A DNA stretch of 64,000 bases from Bacteroidia bacterium (lineage in GTDB: Bacteria > Bacteroidota > Bacteroidia > M30B66), in the NCBI GenBank assembly GCA_018401705.1, contig JAGYKL010000007.1:84899-148898 (forward strand), given 5' to 3'. The notes beneath the pieces were generated by a model that was not told the origin of the DNA, ran no database searches, and worked only from the letters and a program-made list of their open reading frames with translations. A program made the translations under genes and the position numbers. Positions 1 to 9,129 of the stretch are shown here, piece after piece; positions within the stretch are counted from its first letter, which is position 1; each line of letters starts with the position of its first letter.

Positions 1-229
1 TGAGTACCTTCAACTTAAGAAAGGAGAACCTGTTAAATTGTCTTCAGAAAGGCCTTTTAATAGTTTCGATGCGGCTGTACTTTTAAATTTGCCAACCGAA
101 AAAAAACTACTTCTTATATCTCTTGCTTCTGAACACCTCAGAAACCTTTGGTTGATTAATGAAATCAAGGTACTCATGCAAGCAAGGAAAATGGAGATTC
201 AACTTCAAGAAAATTATTATCTAAATTAA
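1..229 (+). CDS. C-terminal end of a LON substrate-binding domain protein (partial)
   Basis: An open frame enters from the left edge (first full codon at base 2) and stops at 229, giving about 75 residues. The piece reads like the end of the short stand-alone LON substrate-binding proteins of Bacteroidota: an RPFNSFDAAVLLNLPTEKK segment, where family members have a similar SFDSA...L motif, followed by a helical tail ending in a short polar stretch. No catalytic protease domain could fit in what remains. The assignment rests on pattern memory over a short fragment, so it is tentative. A TTG at 38 could be read as a start, but the frame is open to the window edge and an upstream start is more likely. 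Confidence 0.45.
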   Translation, partial: EYLQLKKGEPVKLSSERPFNSFDAAVLLNLPTEKKLLLISLASEHLRNLWLINEIKVLMQARKMEIQLQENYYLN

Positions 230-264
230 ATGCACTTGCTATTGACTCTCTCACAAATTATTCA

Positions 265-272
265 TTTCTTTG
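265..272 (+). promoter_or_regulatory. putative -7 promoter element of rpmB
   Basis: TTTCTTTG followed by CACCCC matches the Bacteroidota -7 consensus TAnnTTTG at all but one position and lies 34 bases before the rpmB start. The same TTTGCACCCC context appears upstream of rpmG on the other strand at 60528. Confidence 0.4.
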
Positions 273-306
273 CACCCCTTAAAATAAATCAAAAACCGAT
301 CAGGTT

Positions 307-540
307 ATGTCTAAAGTTTGTCAATTGACCGGTAAGCACGCAATGAGCGGAAATAATGTTAGTTTTTCTCACAGAAAAACAAAGCGTCGTTTCAATCCAA
401 ATTTAATTACTAAGAAGTTTTTCATTCCTGAAGAAAACGCTTGGATTTCCATTCGTCTTTCAACCTCAGCATTGAAAACTATCAATAAAATAGGAATCAG
501 TGCTGCTCTGAAAAGAATGGAGAAGAAAGGTTCTCTTTAA
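307..540 (+). CDS. rpmB: 50S ribosomal protein L28
   Basis: The product is 77 residues, the usual length for bL28 in this phylum. It starts with the characteristic MSKVCQLTGK (the family signature is C-x-(I/L)-TGK), followed by GNNVSFSHRKTKRRFNPNL, and ends in a basic helix. L28 is a large-subunit protein near the L1 stalk and E site. The gene stands alone, with its own -7-like element upstream and a strong terminator right behind it. In many Bacteroidota rpmB is followed by rpmG, the DUF4295 gene and ftsY; here those three are at the far right of the window on the other strand. Confidence 0.97.
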   Translation: MSKVCQLTGKHAMSGNNVSFSHRKTKRRFNPNLITKKFFIPEENAWISIRLSTSALKTINKIGISAALKRMEKKGSL

Positions 541-565
541 GATTTCGATATTTTGTTCTCTACAC

Positions 566-597
566 AACGCCACCTGTCAAGGTGGCGTTTCTGTTTA
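566..597 (+). terminator. intrinsic terminator after rpmB
   Basis: A perfect 9-bp stem (AACGCCACC / GGTGGCGTT) with a 6-base loop is followed by a T-rich stretch. It ends 18 bases before the next start at 615. Confidence 0.85.
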
Positions 598-614
598 TAA
601 TAAAATTGCGCTCT

Positions 615-2171
615 ATGATTTCCACATTTTTGAAATGCTTAGTTTCTATCACCTTGCTTTCTCAAAGCATACATGCACAAGAACATCTCAAATCTTTGGA
701 AATAACATGCATTCCAAATTTCAATGAGTTTAGTATAGCCAACAAAGTTTCTCAGCATTGGATTATTAATTCATCAACTGACTCTCTAAAACTTGCATTT
801 TTTCCCTATTTCAAAATCGATTCCATCACGTCTGGAAATAAAAAACTGGCTTACAAAATTCATTTAGCAGATAGTACTATTTGTATCCCGGTTCATGGTA
901 AAAATGAAATCCAATTAACATTCTACTATTCTGGCAAACCTCATCAAGCTGAAAATGCACCCTGGGATGGTGGTTTTGTTTGGAGTAAATCCAATGACGG
1001 AAGTCCATGGCTTGGCTTAGCTTGTCAAGGTATTGGAGCAAGACTTTGGTGGCCTACCTCAACCCGCTACAACGATAAACCCGATACTGCAAGAGTTACT
1101 TGTATCTATCCAGATACCCTTTTCTTTAAAGGAAATGGCAGGCTAATTTCTGACTCAATCATCAACCACAAACGCAGTACTACTTGGGAAACCACTTATC
1201 CTATAAATACATACAACATCACGCTGAACATAGCTAAATACAAGCATTGGTCTGACACTCTTCAAAGGAATAATTCTTCATTAACATTAGACTTTTACCC
1301 TTTAGAAAAAAACCTTGAGGCATCAAAACGTCAGTTTAGTCAAGCTAAACCAATGATTCAATGTTTTGAAAATGCGTTTGGCAATTATCCTTATCAAAAC
1401 GACGGCTATTCGGTTGTTGAAACTGATTATGCCGGAATGGAGCACCAATCTTGCATTGCTTATGGCAATGGATATTCAAACGGGTACAGAGGAAAAGACT
1501 ATTCTGGAATGAATCTGCCTTTCGATTTCATTCTGATTCACGAAAGTGCTCACGAATGGTGGGGAAATTCAGTTTCTGCTAATGAACCTATTGATTTTTG
1601 GCTGCAGGAAGCCTTTTGCACATATGCAGAAATGGTATATGTAGACTGCATATTTGGTCATAACAAAGCCCTTCAATATATCAATCTCAAAAAAAATCTT
1701 GTTGAAAATGAAGCAGCAATTTTGAGTCCTGATAACCATGATGCTGATATGTATGCAAAAGGTGCTTTGATGATTCATACGCTCAGCAACTTTTTGAATA
1801 CGAAAGAAGAATGGAATAAAGTGCTTAAAATTTTTTATCAAAGCCACGCAGGCAGCAGCATTTCAACTATTCAATTATACAAATGGTTTTCGGAACATAT
1901 TTCTGATTGCTCACCTGAGTTTTTCAAACAATATCTTGAAATAATATCTCCTCCTATTCTATCATTTACTCAGTTGGCTAAGGGAGATTCTACCTCCATT
2001 GAATTGAGAATAATAAATGGTATTGATAATTTTAAACTCCCTCTTTTATTAAAGGGAAAGAATGGCACAGAAAAAAAAGTTCTTGTAACAAATAAACCAT
2101 TGAGAATTAAATTAACTAAAGATGATTATGTTCCTGATGCAGCCAGTGCTTACTTCATATTAAGTAATTAA
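615..2171 (+). CDS. secreted M1 family metallopeptidase
   Basis: The product is 518 residues, counted from ATG 615. A longer reading from GTG 582 would begin inside the rpmB terminator and lacks a signal peptide at its front. Residues 1-21 form a signal peptide ending SIHA|Q. The zinc site is complete: HESAH at 309-313 and the third ligand E332 in QEAF, matching HExxH-x18-E. The exopeptidase motif appears as GMEHQS rather than the canonical GAMEN, a form seen in the secreted M1 relatives of Bacteroidota. After the catalytic domain there is only a short beta-rich tail and no T9SS sorting domain, so a periplasmic location is likely. It probably releases N-terminal amino acids from peptides. A second, different M1 enzyme lies two genes downstream. 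Confidence 0.88.
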   Translation: MISTFLKCLVSITLLSQSIHAQEHLKSLEITCIPNFNEFSIANKVSQHWIINSSTDSLKLAFFPYFKIDSITSGNKKLAYKIHLADSTICIPVHGKNEIQLTFYYSGKPHQAENAPWDGGFVWSKSNDGSPWLGLACQGIGARLWWPTSTRYNDKPDTARVTCIYPDTLFFKGNGRLISDSIINHKRSTTWETTYPINTYNITLNIAKYKHWSDTLQRNNSSLTLDFYPLEKNLEASKRQFSQAKPMIQCFENAFGNYPYQNDGYSVVETDYAGMEHQSCIAYGNGYSNGYRGKDYSGMNLPFDFILIHESAHEWWGNSVSANEPIDFWLQEAFCTYAEMVYVDCIFGHNKALQYINLKKNLVENEAAILSPDNHDADMYAKGALMIHTLSNFLNTKEEWNKVLKIFYQSHAGSSISTIQLYKWFSEHISDCSPEFFKQYLEIISPPILSFTQLAKGDSTSIELRIINGIDNFKLPLLLKGKNGTEKKVLVTNKPLRIKLTKDDYVPDAASAYFILSN

Positions 2172-2242
2172 AATCAGTAAAAATCTCTTGCCTTTATTCA
2201 TCGGTCTTTTTTCGTAAATTAGCAGTCTTTAATCCATCATAC

Positions 2243-4414
2243 ATGAAAAAATCTTTTCTACGATTTTTTATTTTAACTCTTTCGCTAACGTTTTCCTATA
2301 GTGCTTTTGCACAATTGGTAATTAATCCCGCTCAAGCACAGAATCTAGTTGAGGATGTCTTAGTGGGAAACGGTGTAGAAATATTAAATGTTAACTCCAC
2401 AGGTGATGCAGCCCAAATTGGTGTTTTCAATTCAGGAAACACAGTCAATTTAGGCATTGACTATGGCGTAATTATGACCACAGGGAACCTGATAAATCAA
2501 AATGATCCAGCAGGATTTGATTACCTAGGAGCTCCTGCTAATTCTGGAACAATATCTTCTGCTAATGATTTCGGTGTTCAGAATGATCCTGATTTAAATC
2601 AAATTCTCACTGGATTTGGCGCACCCGCTGAAACAAATAATATAGCAGTTATAGAATTTGACTTTATTCCATCTGGTGACTCACTCGCATTTAATTATGT
2701 ATTTGCATCTGAAGAATACGATGGTTATGTGTGCTCTCAATTTTTTGATGTTTTCGGATTTTTCATTTCAGGTCCTGGATTTAATGGACCCTATACTAAT
2801 TCAGCTGAAAACATAGCCTTAGTTCCTGGCACTGCGCTGCCAGTAAGTATGAATACTATAAATGACGGTATTTCTGACGCTGTTTTTACGAGTTATTGCC
2901 CTCCCGGAGGATTAAATAATCAAGCTTATTATGTGGATAATTCCGCGTCTCAAAATTTTGGTCCATTTGGATTCACCTCAATTCTTACCGCTCAAGCTAA
3001 TGTGACTTGCGGAGAAACTTACCATATTAAATTAATTATTGCCAACGGCTCCGATAACTCTTTCGATTCATGGGTTTTCCTACAAGCCGAAAGTTTTAGC
3101 TCAAATATTCCTAACTTCAAAATCGCTAACCTTTTGCCTGATAGTTCTGTGGTTGAAGGCTGCACCACAGGTAATCTTGTTTTCACAAGAGACCAAGCTG
3201 ATTTAGAACTTGTTGTCCCTATGATTTATGGAGGAACTGCAACATCAGGCGAAGATTATGAAGCACTGCCCGACACTATTACTTTTGCTGCCGGACAAGA
3301 CTCAATATCAATTAATCTAATTCCATTCCTAGATAATCTTGACGAGGGCTTTGAGTCTATCTTGCTAACTTTTCGTTTAACGAACGATTGCGGAGATACC
3401 TTAACACTTACTGAAACTGTTTATATTCGTGATCAATACGAACTGATAATATCAACTCCGAATCCTGTTTTGGACTGTCCTAACAATAATTACAGCATAG
3501 GTGCGGTTGTTGAAGGGGGTTATCCACCATATCAATTTCAATGGGAATACAATAACCTAATTACGCCAACAATTAACGTTCCTATTAGCCAGACAGATAC
3601 TTTTAACGTACTCATAACTGATAGCCTCGATTGTATTTTTGCGCAATATGAAGAGCAAGTAATTGTGACCTTAAATTATGACTCCATTCAAACTGAATCT
3701 AATTCTGCAGAAATTTGCTTAGGAGATTCTATAAGCATTTCACCATCTTATTCATTGGGCAATCAGCCTTACAGCTTCGCTTGGGATGGGCTTGCGAATG
3801 AAGAAACCATTATTGTTTCACCACTCGATACAACAGAATACATTTTCACGGTTACAGATGACTGCAATATTTCTTCAGTAGATACTTTTACAGTATTTGT
3901 TCCCGAATACGACCCGTTAATTGTAACTGCATTTGATACTACTATTTGTCAGAATGGAACAGCTACACTCATGGCTCTTGCTGAAGGAGGTAATGGTGTT
4001 TACACTTATTTCTGGGAAGGCCCTACAAGCTTATTACCAATAAATGATTCAATGGCTACGGTTACTCCACTCGGAACAACTGATTATGCAATAACTGTGA
4101 CTGATGGTTGTGAAACTGTTGGTATAGATATTTTAACTGTTGATTTGCAAAACTGTGAATTACAAGTTGGAGATGCTTTTTCACCTAATGGTGATGGCTT
4201 TAATGACTTTTTTCAAGTTGCTAATATTGAATTCTATCCCAATAGTACTGTATGGGTTTATAATCGTTGGGGAAAGAAAGTTCTTGAGCAAACTGCTTAT
4301 ATGAATGACTGGGGTGCAGACAACGATGTTACAGCTGGAACTTATTTCTATGTTATTGATCCTGGCGACGGAACTGGCTTCTTAAAAGGCTATGTAACCA
4401 TTTTTAAAGATTAA
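2243..4414 (+). CDS. choice-of-anchor L protein with T9SS type-B sorting domain
   Basis: The product is 723 residues. A signal peptide (residues 1-24, ending AFAQ) is followed by a choice-of-anchor L domain (about 28-300, recognised by the FNYVFASEEYDGYVCSQF region and the VFGFFISGPG motif). Next come a Calx-beta-like repeat (about 300-395), two or three Ig-like beta repeats with Cys and Trp spaced as in SprB-type adhesins, and a C-terminal gliding-associated CHU_C domain (about 640-723) with AFSPNGDGFNDFF, YNRWGKKV and GTYFYV. The last domain is the type-B signal for T9SS export. The protein is therefore expected at the cell surface or released, probably as an adhesin; its ligand is unknown. 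A terminator follows directly. Confidence 0.88.
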   Translation: MKKSFLRFFILTLSLTFSYSAFAQLVINPAQAQNLVEDVLVGNGVEILNVNSTGDAAQIGVFNSGNTVNLGIDYGVIMTTGNLINQNDPAGFDYLGAPANSGTISSANDFGVQNDPDLNQILTGFGAPAETNNIAVIEFDFIPSGDSLAFNYVFASEEYDGYVCSQFFDVFGFFISGPGFNGPYTNSAENIALVPGTALPVSMNTINDGISDAVFTSYCPPGGLNNQAYYVDNSASQNFGPFGFTSILTAQANVTCGETYHIKLIIANGSDNSFDSWVFLQAESFSSNIPNFKIANLLPDSSVVEGCTTGNLVFTRDQADLELVVPMIYGGTATSGEDYEALPDTITFAAGQDSISINLIPFLDNLDEGFESILLTFRLTNDCGDTLTLTETVYIRDQYELIISTPNPVLDCPNNNYSIGAVVEGGYPPYQFQWEYNNLITPTINVPISQTDTFNVLITDSLDCIFAQYEEQVIVTLNYDSIQTESNSAEICLGDSISISPSYSLGNQPYSFAWDGLANEETIIVSPLDTTEYIFTVTDDCNISSVDTFTVFVPEYDPLIVTAFDTTICQNGTATLMALAEGGNGVYTYFWEGPTSLLPINDSMATVTPLGTTDYAITVTDGCETVGIDILTVDLQNCELQVGDAFSPNGDGFNDFFQVANIEFYPNSTVWVYNRWGKKVLEQTAYMNDWGADNDVTAGTYFYVIDPGDGTGFLKGYVTIFKD

Positions 4415-4428
4415 TTGAATAAATAATC

Positions 4429-4468
4429 GAAACAGGCGCTTACTTAATCAGTAGCGCCTGTTTCATTT
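4429..4468 (+). terminator. intrinsic terminator, 10 bases before the next start codon
   Basis: A perfect 12-bp stem (GAAACAGGCGCT / AGCGCCTGTTTC) is followed by ATTTATATT. It ends the upstream exoprotein gene. The next ATG is at 4474, leaving no room for a promoter between the hairpin and that gene. Confidence 0.8.
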
Positions 4469-4473
4469 ATATT

Positions 4474-6285
4474 ATGATAAGAACAATTCTCATTTTACTA
4501 TTAATTTCAAGTTCGCTTCTTATGGCTCACGATTATCACTCTTTCGCAAAACCTGAAGATTGCGCATTAACTCATGCTAAATTTGATTTAAATATAGACT
4601 TTGAAAATAAAGTCATCTCGGGAATTGCTTATCTAAGTCTTAAGAAAGTAAAAAATGTAAAAGAGGTCTTTATCGATACCAAAGACCTTGATATTATTTC
4701 AGTAAACGATATTTCAGGAAAAGCATTAACATTTGAACTTTTAGAAAAGGTCGAGTTTTTAGGGCGTGCCCTTAGAATTGAACTTCCTAATGACATAAGT
4801 GAGATTTCAATTAGGTACAAAACAACTACTAAATCCTCTGCTCTTCAATGGCTAAGCCCCGAGCAAACTAAAGGAAAAAAATACCCTTTCCTTTTCACTC
4901 AAGGTCAGGCCATTTTATCAAGAACTTGGATACCTGTGCAAGACAGTCCCGGGATTAGATTCACTTGGGAGGCAAACATCTCATGCGATAAAAACTTATT
5001 ACCTGTAATGAGTGGTCTTAACCCTCAGAGCAAGAATGCATCGGGAAACTATCATTTTGAAATGAATAAACCGGTTCCGGCATATTTAATTGCATTAGCT
5101 GTTGGAAATCTTGATTTCAAATCATTGGGTCCAAAAACAGGAGTTTATTCAGAACCTGAAATGCTTGAGATGTCAGCATTAGAATTTTCTGATTTGGAAG
5201 CGATGCTGCAGGCTGCTGAAGCATTATATGGTGAATACAAATGGGGAAGATATGATGTAATTGTTCTACCTCCTTCTTTTCCTTTCGGAGGAATGGAAAA
5301 CCCAATGTTAACCTTTGCAACTCCAACTATTCTTGCAGGAGACAAATCACTTACGTCGCTTATTGCCCATGAATTAGCTCATAGCTGGTCAGGAAACTTA
5401 GTTACTAACCAAACATGGGATGACTTCTGGCTAAATGAGGGTTTCACTGTCTATTTTGAGAGGAGAATAATGGAATCGCTTTATGGAAAAGACTATGCTG
5501 ACATGCTTGCTGTTCTTGGCTACCAAGACTTAATTGAAACCATAACCGATTTAGGTAACGAATCCGACGACACGAAACTTAAGCTTAACCTTAAAGGCAG
5601 AGATGCTGATGATGGGATGACTGATATAGCCTACGAAAAAGGCTGCCTCCTTCTTTTACAATTAGAAAAAATGAAAGGCCGGCAAGCTTTCGACAAATTC
5701 CTCAATGAGTATTTTAATAATTTTGCATTTAAATCAATTTCAACCGAAGAATTTCTGGAATATATCTCTGAAAGGTTAGCCTTAACGGCTGATGAACTCA
5801 GCGTTATGAAAACTTGGATTTATCAACCCGGTTTACCGGGTGAAATTGCTATTCCATCTTCTTCACTCTTTGAAAATGTGGATGCAGAAATAGCGGCTTT
5901 TGTTTCAGGTAAAAAAGAGCCTGTTCAGCTTGAAGTAAAAAACTGGAGTTCACATGAATGGCTGCATTTTTTAAGAAACCTTCCGGGAAACCTAAGCCTT
6001 GATAAAGTCGAAAATCTGGATGATGTTTTTGAATTTACAGCAAGTGGAAATTCAGAAATAAAATTTGCTTGGCTTATGAAGGTGATTCCTCTAGGTTACA
6101 AAAAAGCGGATAAAGCGGCAGATGAGTTTTTATTATCTGTAGGTCGAAGAAAGTTCGTTCTTCCAATGTTTAAGATGTTAGCTGCACAGCCTAGACTAAA
6201 AGAACATGCAAAAGAGCTTTATTCAAATGCGCGCCTCGGTTATCATTCAGTAACAGCACAAAGTGTTGATGAAGTTTTTAATTAG
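4474..6285 (+). CDS. M1 family aminopeptidase, leukotriene A4 hydrolase type
   Basis: The product is 603 residues with a hydrophobic N-terminal signal (about 1-18). The substrate motif GGMEN is at 272-276 and the zinc site HELAH at 299-303, with E322 as third ligand. The C-terminal third is the helical domain typical of the LTA4H branch, carrying the (Y/R)LGYHSVTAQ-type end. This branch removes N-terminal residues and in animals can also hydrolyse an epoxide; in bacteria only peptidase activity is expected. The start at 4474 lies just past a terminator hairpin. A downstream ATG (4522) would remove the signal peptide and is less likely. Confidence 0.92.
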   Translation: MIRTILILLLISSSLLMAHDYHSFAKPEDCALTHAKFDLNIDFENKVISGIAYLSLKKVKNVKEVFIDTKDLDIISVNDISGKALTFELLEKVEFLGRALRIELPNDISEISIRYKTTTKSSALQWLSPEQTKGKKYPFLFTQGQAILSRTWIPVQDSPGIRFTWEANISCDKNLLPVMSGLNPQSKNASGNYHFEMNKPVPAYLIALAVGNLDFKSLGPKTGVYSEPEMLEMSALEFSDLEAMLQAAEALYGEYKWGRYDVIVLPPSFPFGGMENPMLTFATPTILAGDKSLTSLIAHELAHSWSGNLVTNQTWDDFWLNEGFTVYFERRIMESLYGKDYADMLAVLGYQDLIETITDLGNESDDTKLKLNLKGRDADDGMTDIAYEKGCLLLLQLEKMKGRQAFDKFLNEYFNNFAFKSISTEEFLEYISERLALTADELSVMKTWIYQPGLPGEIAIPSSSLFENVDAEIAAFVSGKKEPVQLEVKNWSSHEWLHFLRNLPGNLSLDKVENLDDVFEFTASGNSEIKFAWLMKVIPLGYKKADKAADEFLLSVGRRKFVLPMFKMLAAQPRLKEHAKELYSNARLGYHSVTAQSVDEVFN

Positions 6286-6349
6286 CATAAAATTCAATTA
6301 CAATTACCTGAACCTAATGTCTTAATTTTACAGAATATTTAAGAAATCT

Positions 6350-6865
6350 ATGAGTTTACAAACAACATCTTTTAAAGGCCGCCCGGTGAACTTACTTGAC
6401 CCATTGCCGGAAGTAGAAGAAAATGCATTTGACTTTACTTTTGTAAAGACAGACCTAAGCGAAAGCAGTCTTTACGACTATGAAGACAAAATCAAGGTAG
6501 TTATTGGTGTACCAAGCCTTGATACAGGAATATGCCAGAGAGAAACTCGTGAATTCAATGAACGTCTGGCAAAGAAAGAAGGCGTTATTGGAATCATCAT
6601 ATCTAAAGACCTTCCTTTTGCAATGAAACGCTTCTGCGAAGCAGAAGGAATAGAAAATGTAGTTAGTGCCTCTGATTATCGCTACAATGATTTCACGAGA
6701 GAATATGGAACAGAAATGCTAGATGGTCCATTAAAAGGTCTAAGTGCTAGAACTGTTTTTATTATCGATAGAGATAATAAGATAAGATATGTAGAATTAA
6801 CCAGAGACGTGATAGAAGAACCTAATTACGATAAAGTAATTGAAGCGTTGGATGCAATGTTATAA
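6350..6865 (+). CDS. tpx: thiol peroxidase (atypical 2-Cys peroxiredoxin)
   Basis: The product is 171 residues, standard for Tpx. The peroxidatic cysteine C62 sits in VPSLDTGICQ and the resolving cysteine C96 in LPFAMKRFCEAEGIENV, the same spacing as in E. coli Tpx. Other family marks are DGPLKGLSART and the final EPNYDKVIEAL. It reduces peroxides and is recycled by thioredoxin, in the periplasm or cytoplasm depending on the species; no signal peptide is seen here. The gene is monocistronic and ends at a bidirectional terminator. Confidence 0.95.
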   Translation: MSLQTTSFKGRPVNLLDPLPEVEENAFDFTFVKTDLSESSLYDYEDKIKVVIGVPSLDTGICQRETREFNERLAKKEGVIGIIISKDLPFAMKRFCEAEGIENVVSASDYRYNDFTREYGTEMLDGPLKGLSARTVFIIDRDNKIRYVELTRDVIEEPNYDKVIEALDAML

Positions 6866-6885
6866 ACGGCGCAAAACCACATAAT

Positions 6886-6920
6886 AAAAAGCCCCAATGG
6901 AATATCCATTGGGGCTTTTT
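6886..6920. terminator. bidirectional intrinsic terminator between tpx and the PfkB-type kinase gene
   Basis: A 15-bp perfect inverted repeat (AAAAAGCCCCAATGG / CCATTGGGGCTTTTT) with a 5-base loop. The A and T runs on the two sides let it act on both strands, serving tpx (+) and the kinase gene (-). Confidence 0.92.
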
Positions 6921-6941
6921 TATGAGGATTTCTTTACCAGA

Positions 6942-7868
6942 TTAATCTATTAAAGAAATATCAAATTGAACCAAGTCAATGAATTGTTGAACTCGCTCAT
7001 CAACCTCCTCTTGAGACAAGTTTTGAATACGTTCGGTACCAAATTTTTCAACACTAAAAGAAGCCATTGCTGAGCCGAAAATCACAGCACGCTTCATATT
7101 ATCAAATGAAATATCTCTGGTTTCTGCAAGGTAACCAATAAAGCCGCCTGCAAAACTATCGCCGGCTCCTGTTGGGTCAAATACATCTTCCAAAGGAAGC
7201 GCCGGTGCAAAGAACACTTGATGTTCATTAAACAACAATGCTCCGTGTTCACCTTTCTTAATGATTAAATATTTTGGCCCCATCAATAAAATCTTTTGAG
7301 CTGCTTTTACCAAAGAATACTCCCCTGAGAGTTGACGAGCTTCCTCATCATTTATTGTAAGTACATCAACCTTCTTTAACAACGCATGTAATTGGTCTAA
7401 TGCAATATCCATCCAGAAGTTCATAGTATCAAGAACAACAAGCTTAGGTCTTTCAACTAACCTGTCGATGACGCTCATTTGAACCGCTGGCGCAAGATTT
7501 CCAAGCATTAAGAAATCACAATCTTGGTAAGACTCGGGAATAATAGGGTCGAAACCTTCAAGTACATTTAATTGTGTTTCAAGAGTATCGCGCGTATTCA
7601 TATCATTATGATACTTTCCACTCCAGAAAAACGTTTTCTCACCTTGCTTAATCTGCAAGCCATCAGTATTTATCCTTCGCTTCTGCATCATTGTAATAGC
7701 ATCTGAAGGAAAGTCATCGCCGACAACTGAAACGAGGTTAATATTTTTAGCAAAATATGATGCTGCAATAGAAATAAAGGTTGCAGCTCCTCCAACTATT
7801 TTATCTGTTTTGCCAAAAGGCGTTTCAATAGCATCAAATGCAACAGTTCCAATAACTAATAAACTCAT
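6942..7868 (-). CDS. PfkB family sugar/nucleoside kinase
   Basis: The product is 308 residues with the ribokinase fold. The N-terminal strand MSLLVIGTVAFDAIETPFG and the GG of KIVGGAATF form the substrate side. The PfkB signature DPTGAGDSFAGGF is at 231-243, with catalytic base D237 and the anion hole GAG. The substrate cannot be read from sequence; close Bacteroidota relatives are variously called adenosine or sugar kinase. It is the second gene of a two-gene operon: the aminotransferase gene ends 2 bases upstream. Confidence 0.9.
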   Translation of the reverse strand: MSLLVIGTVAFDAIETPFGKTDKIVGGAATFISIAASYFAKNINLVSVVGDDFPSDAITMMQKRRINTDGLQIKQGEKTFFWSGKYHNDMNTRDTLETQLNVLEGFDPIIPESYQDCDFLMLGNLAPAVQMSVIDRLVERPKLVVLDTMNFWMDIALDQLHALLKKVDVLTINDEEARQLSGEYSLVKAAQKILLMGPKYLIIKKGEHGALLFNEHQVFFAPALPLEDVFDPTGAGDSFAGGFIGYLAETRDISFDNMKRAVIFGSAMASFSVEKFGTERIQNLSQEEVDERVQQFIDLVQFDISLID

Positions 7869-7870
7869 TT

Positions 7871-9067
7871 TTATTGTGGATTAGGGTAAACTAAGAGAGC
7901 CTGCCGCAGAATTTCGACCGACTTTTTTAAATCTTCAACATTTAATACATAACCAATTCTCACTTCATCATTTCCAGAACCTTCAGTTGCATAGAACCCT
8001 GTTGCTGGAGCTAACATAACTGTTGCATTCTCAAACGAAAATGATTCAAGTAGCCATCTGCAAAAGTGATCTGAATTATGAATTGGCAATCTGGCCATAG
8101 CGTAAAAAGCTCCGCTTGGATTAGGACAAAACACACCTGGTATAGAATTCAAACCCTCGACCAGTACATCTCGTCTCTCTACATACTCAGAAATTACTTT
8201 TTGAAAATAAGAATCAGGTGTGTCAAGAGCAGCTTCACCAGCAATTTGACCGAAAGTAGGTGGACTCAATCTTGCTTGTGCGAATTTCATTGCAGTGTCC
8301 ATTACATGTTTATTTCTAGTAACTAAAGCTCCAATTCGGGCTCCACACATTGAATATCGTTTTGAAACAGAGTCCACTAAAATTACATGTTCATCAAGAC
8401 CATCAAGCTGCATAGCTGAAAAGAATGATAAACCATCATAGCAAAACTCTCTGTACACTTCGTCAGAAAACAAATACAAATCATGCTTAACAACCAAGTC
8501 TCTAAGCTTTTTCAATTCATCTTTCTCATAAACTCTTCCAGTTGGATTTCCTGGATTTGAAATTAGAATTGCTTTTGTTCTTGATGATATTAAGCTTTCA
8601 AATTCTTCTGCCTCTGGCAGGCTAAAGCCAGTATCAATTGATGTTTTCACAGGCACAACAACAGCGCCAGCAGCAAGAGCAAAGCTTAGGTAGTTTGCAT
8701 AAAACGGCTCTGGAATAATTATTTCATCACCTGGGTCTAAACAAGACATCATTCCAAAAAGCAATGCCTCAGAGCCTCCTGTGGTAATCATTACCTCCTC
8801 TTGAGAAACAGGAATTGAGTTCTTTGTATAGTACTGAGCCAGCTTCCTGCGATAGGATTCAAAACCCGCACTATGACTATATTCAATAACCTTTAAATCG
8901 GTTTCTTTAATAGCATTTAATGCTACTTCAGGTGTTTCAATATCTGGTTGACCAATATTGAGATGGTAAATTTTAGTTCCTTTCTTCTTAGCTATTTCAG
9001 CATATGGAACTAATTTCCTGATTGGAGAGGCTGGCATAGCAACCCCTTTATGAGAAATCGTTGGCAT
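7871..9067 (-). CDS. class I/II PLP-dependent aminotransferase (aspartate aminotransferase-like)
   Basis: The product is 398 residues. Fold-type I aminotransferase marks: NPGNPTGRVY (171-180), DEVYREF after the aspartate that binds the PLP nitrogen, and SVSKRYS with the Schiff-base lysine K236, followed by GARIGAL. The start MPTISHKG...MPASPIRKLV matches the usual N-terminus of the family in this phylum, which supports ATG 9067 over the methionine 10 codons later. It probably interconverts aspartate and 2-oxoglutarate or has wider specificity. It is the first gene of an operon with the PfkB kinase. Its leader overlaps the terminator of the upstream gene. Confidence 0.9.
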   Translation of the reverse strand: MPTISHKGVAMPASPIRKLVPYAEIAKKKGTKIYHLNIGQPDIETPEVALNAIKETDLKVIEYSHSAGFESYRRKLAQYYTKNSIPVSQEEVMITTGGSEALLFGMMSCLDPGDEIIIPEPFYANYLSFALAAGAVVVPVKTSIDTGFSLPEAEEFESLISSRTKAILISNPGNPTGRVYEKDELKKLRDLVVKHDLYLFSDEVYREFCYDGLSFFSAMQLDGLDEHVILVDSVSKRYSMCGARIGALVTRNKHVMDTAMKFAQARLSPPTFGQIAGEAALDTPDSYFQKVISEYVERRDVLVEGLNSIPGVFCPNPSGAFYAMARLPIHNSDHFCRWLLESFSFENATVMLAPATGFYATEGSGNDEVRIGYVLNVEDLKKSVEILRQALLVYPNPQ

Positions 9068-9070
9068 AGA

Positions 9071-9102
9071 AAATAAAAAACCCCGACGCTTATGCGTCGG
9101 GG
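9071..9102 (-). terminator. intrinsic terminator of the DUF1573 gene, inside the aminotransferase leader
   Basis: On the - strand a perfect 9-bp stem (CCCCGACGC / GCGTCGGGG, 4-base loop) is followed by TTTTTTATTTT. It terminates the DUF1573 gene and ends only a few bases before the aminotransferase ATG at 9067. Confidence 0.85.
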
Positions 9103-9104
9103 TG

Positions 9105-9112
9105 CAAATATG
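9105..9112 (-). promoter_or_regulatory. putative -7 element of the aminotransferase operon
   Basis: On the - strand CATATTTG followed by CACCCC has one mismatch to TAnnTTTG. The expected transcription start falls in the 5' arm of the terminator hairpin, so transcripts from this promoter would carry only part of the stem. Confidence 0.4.
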
Positions 9113-9129
9113 CTAATTTTTTAAAGACA

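Noticed and set aside
582..614. GTG start at 582 for the first M1 peptidase
   Set aside because: It lies in the rpmB terminator stem and adds 11 residues before a clean signal peptide; ATG 615 fits better.
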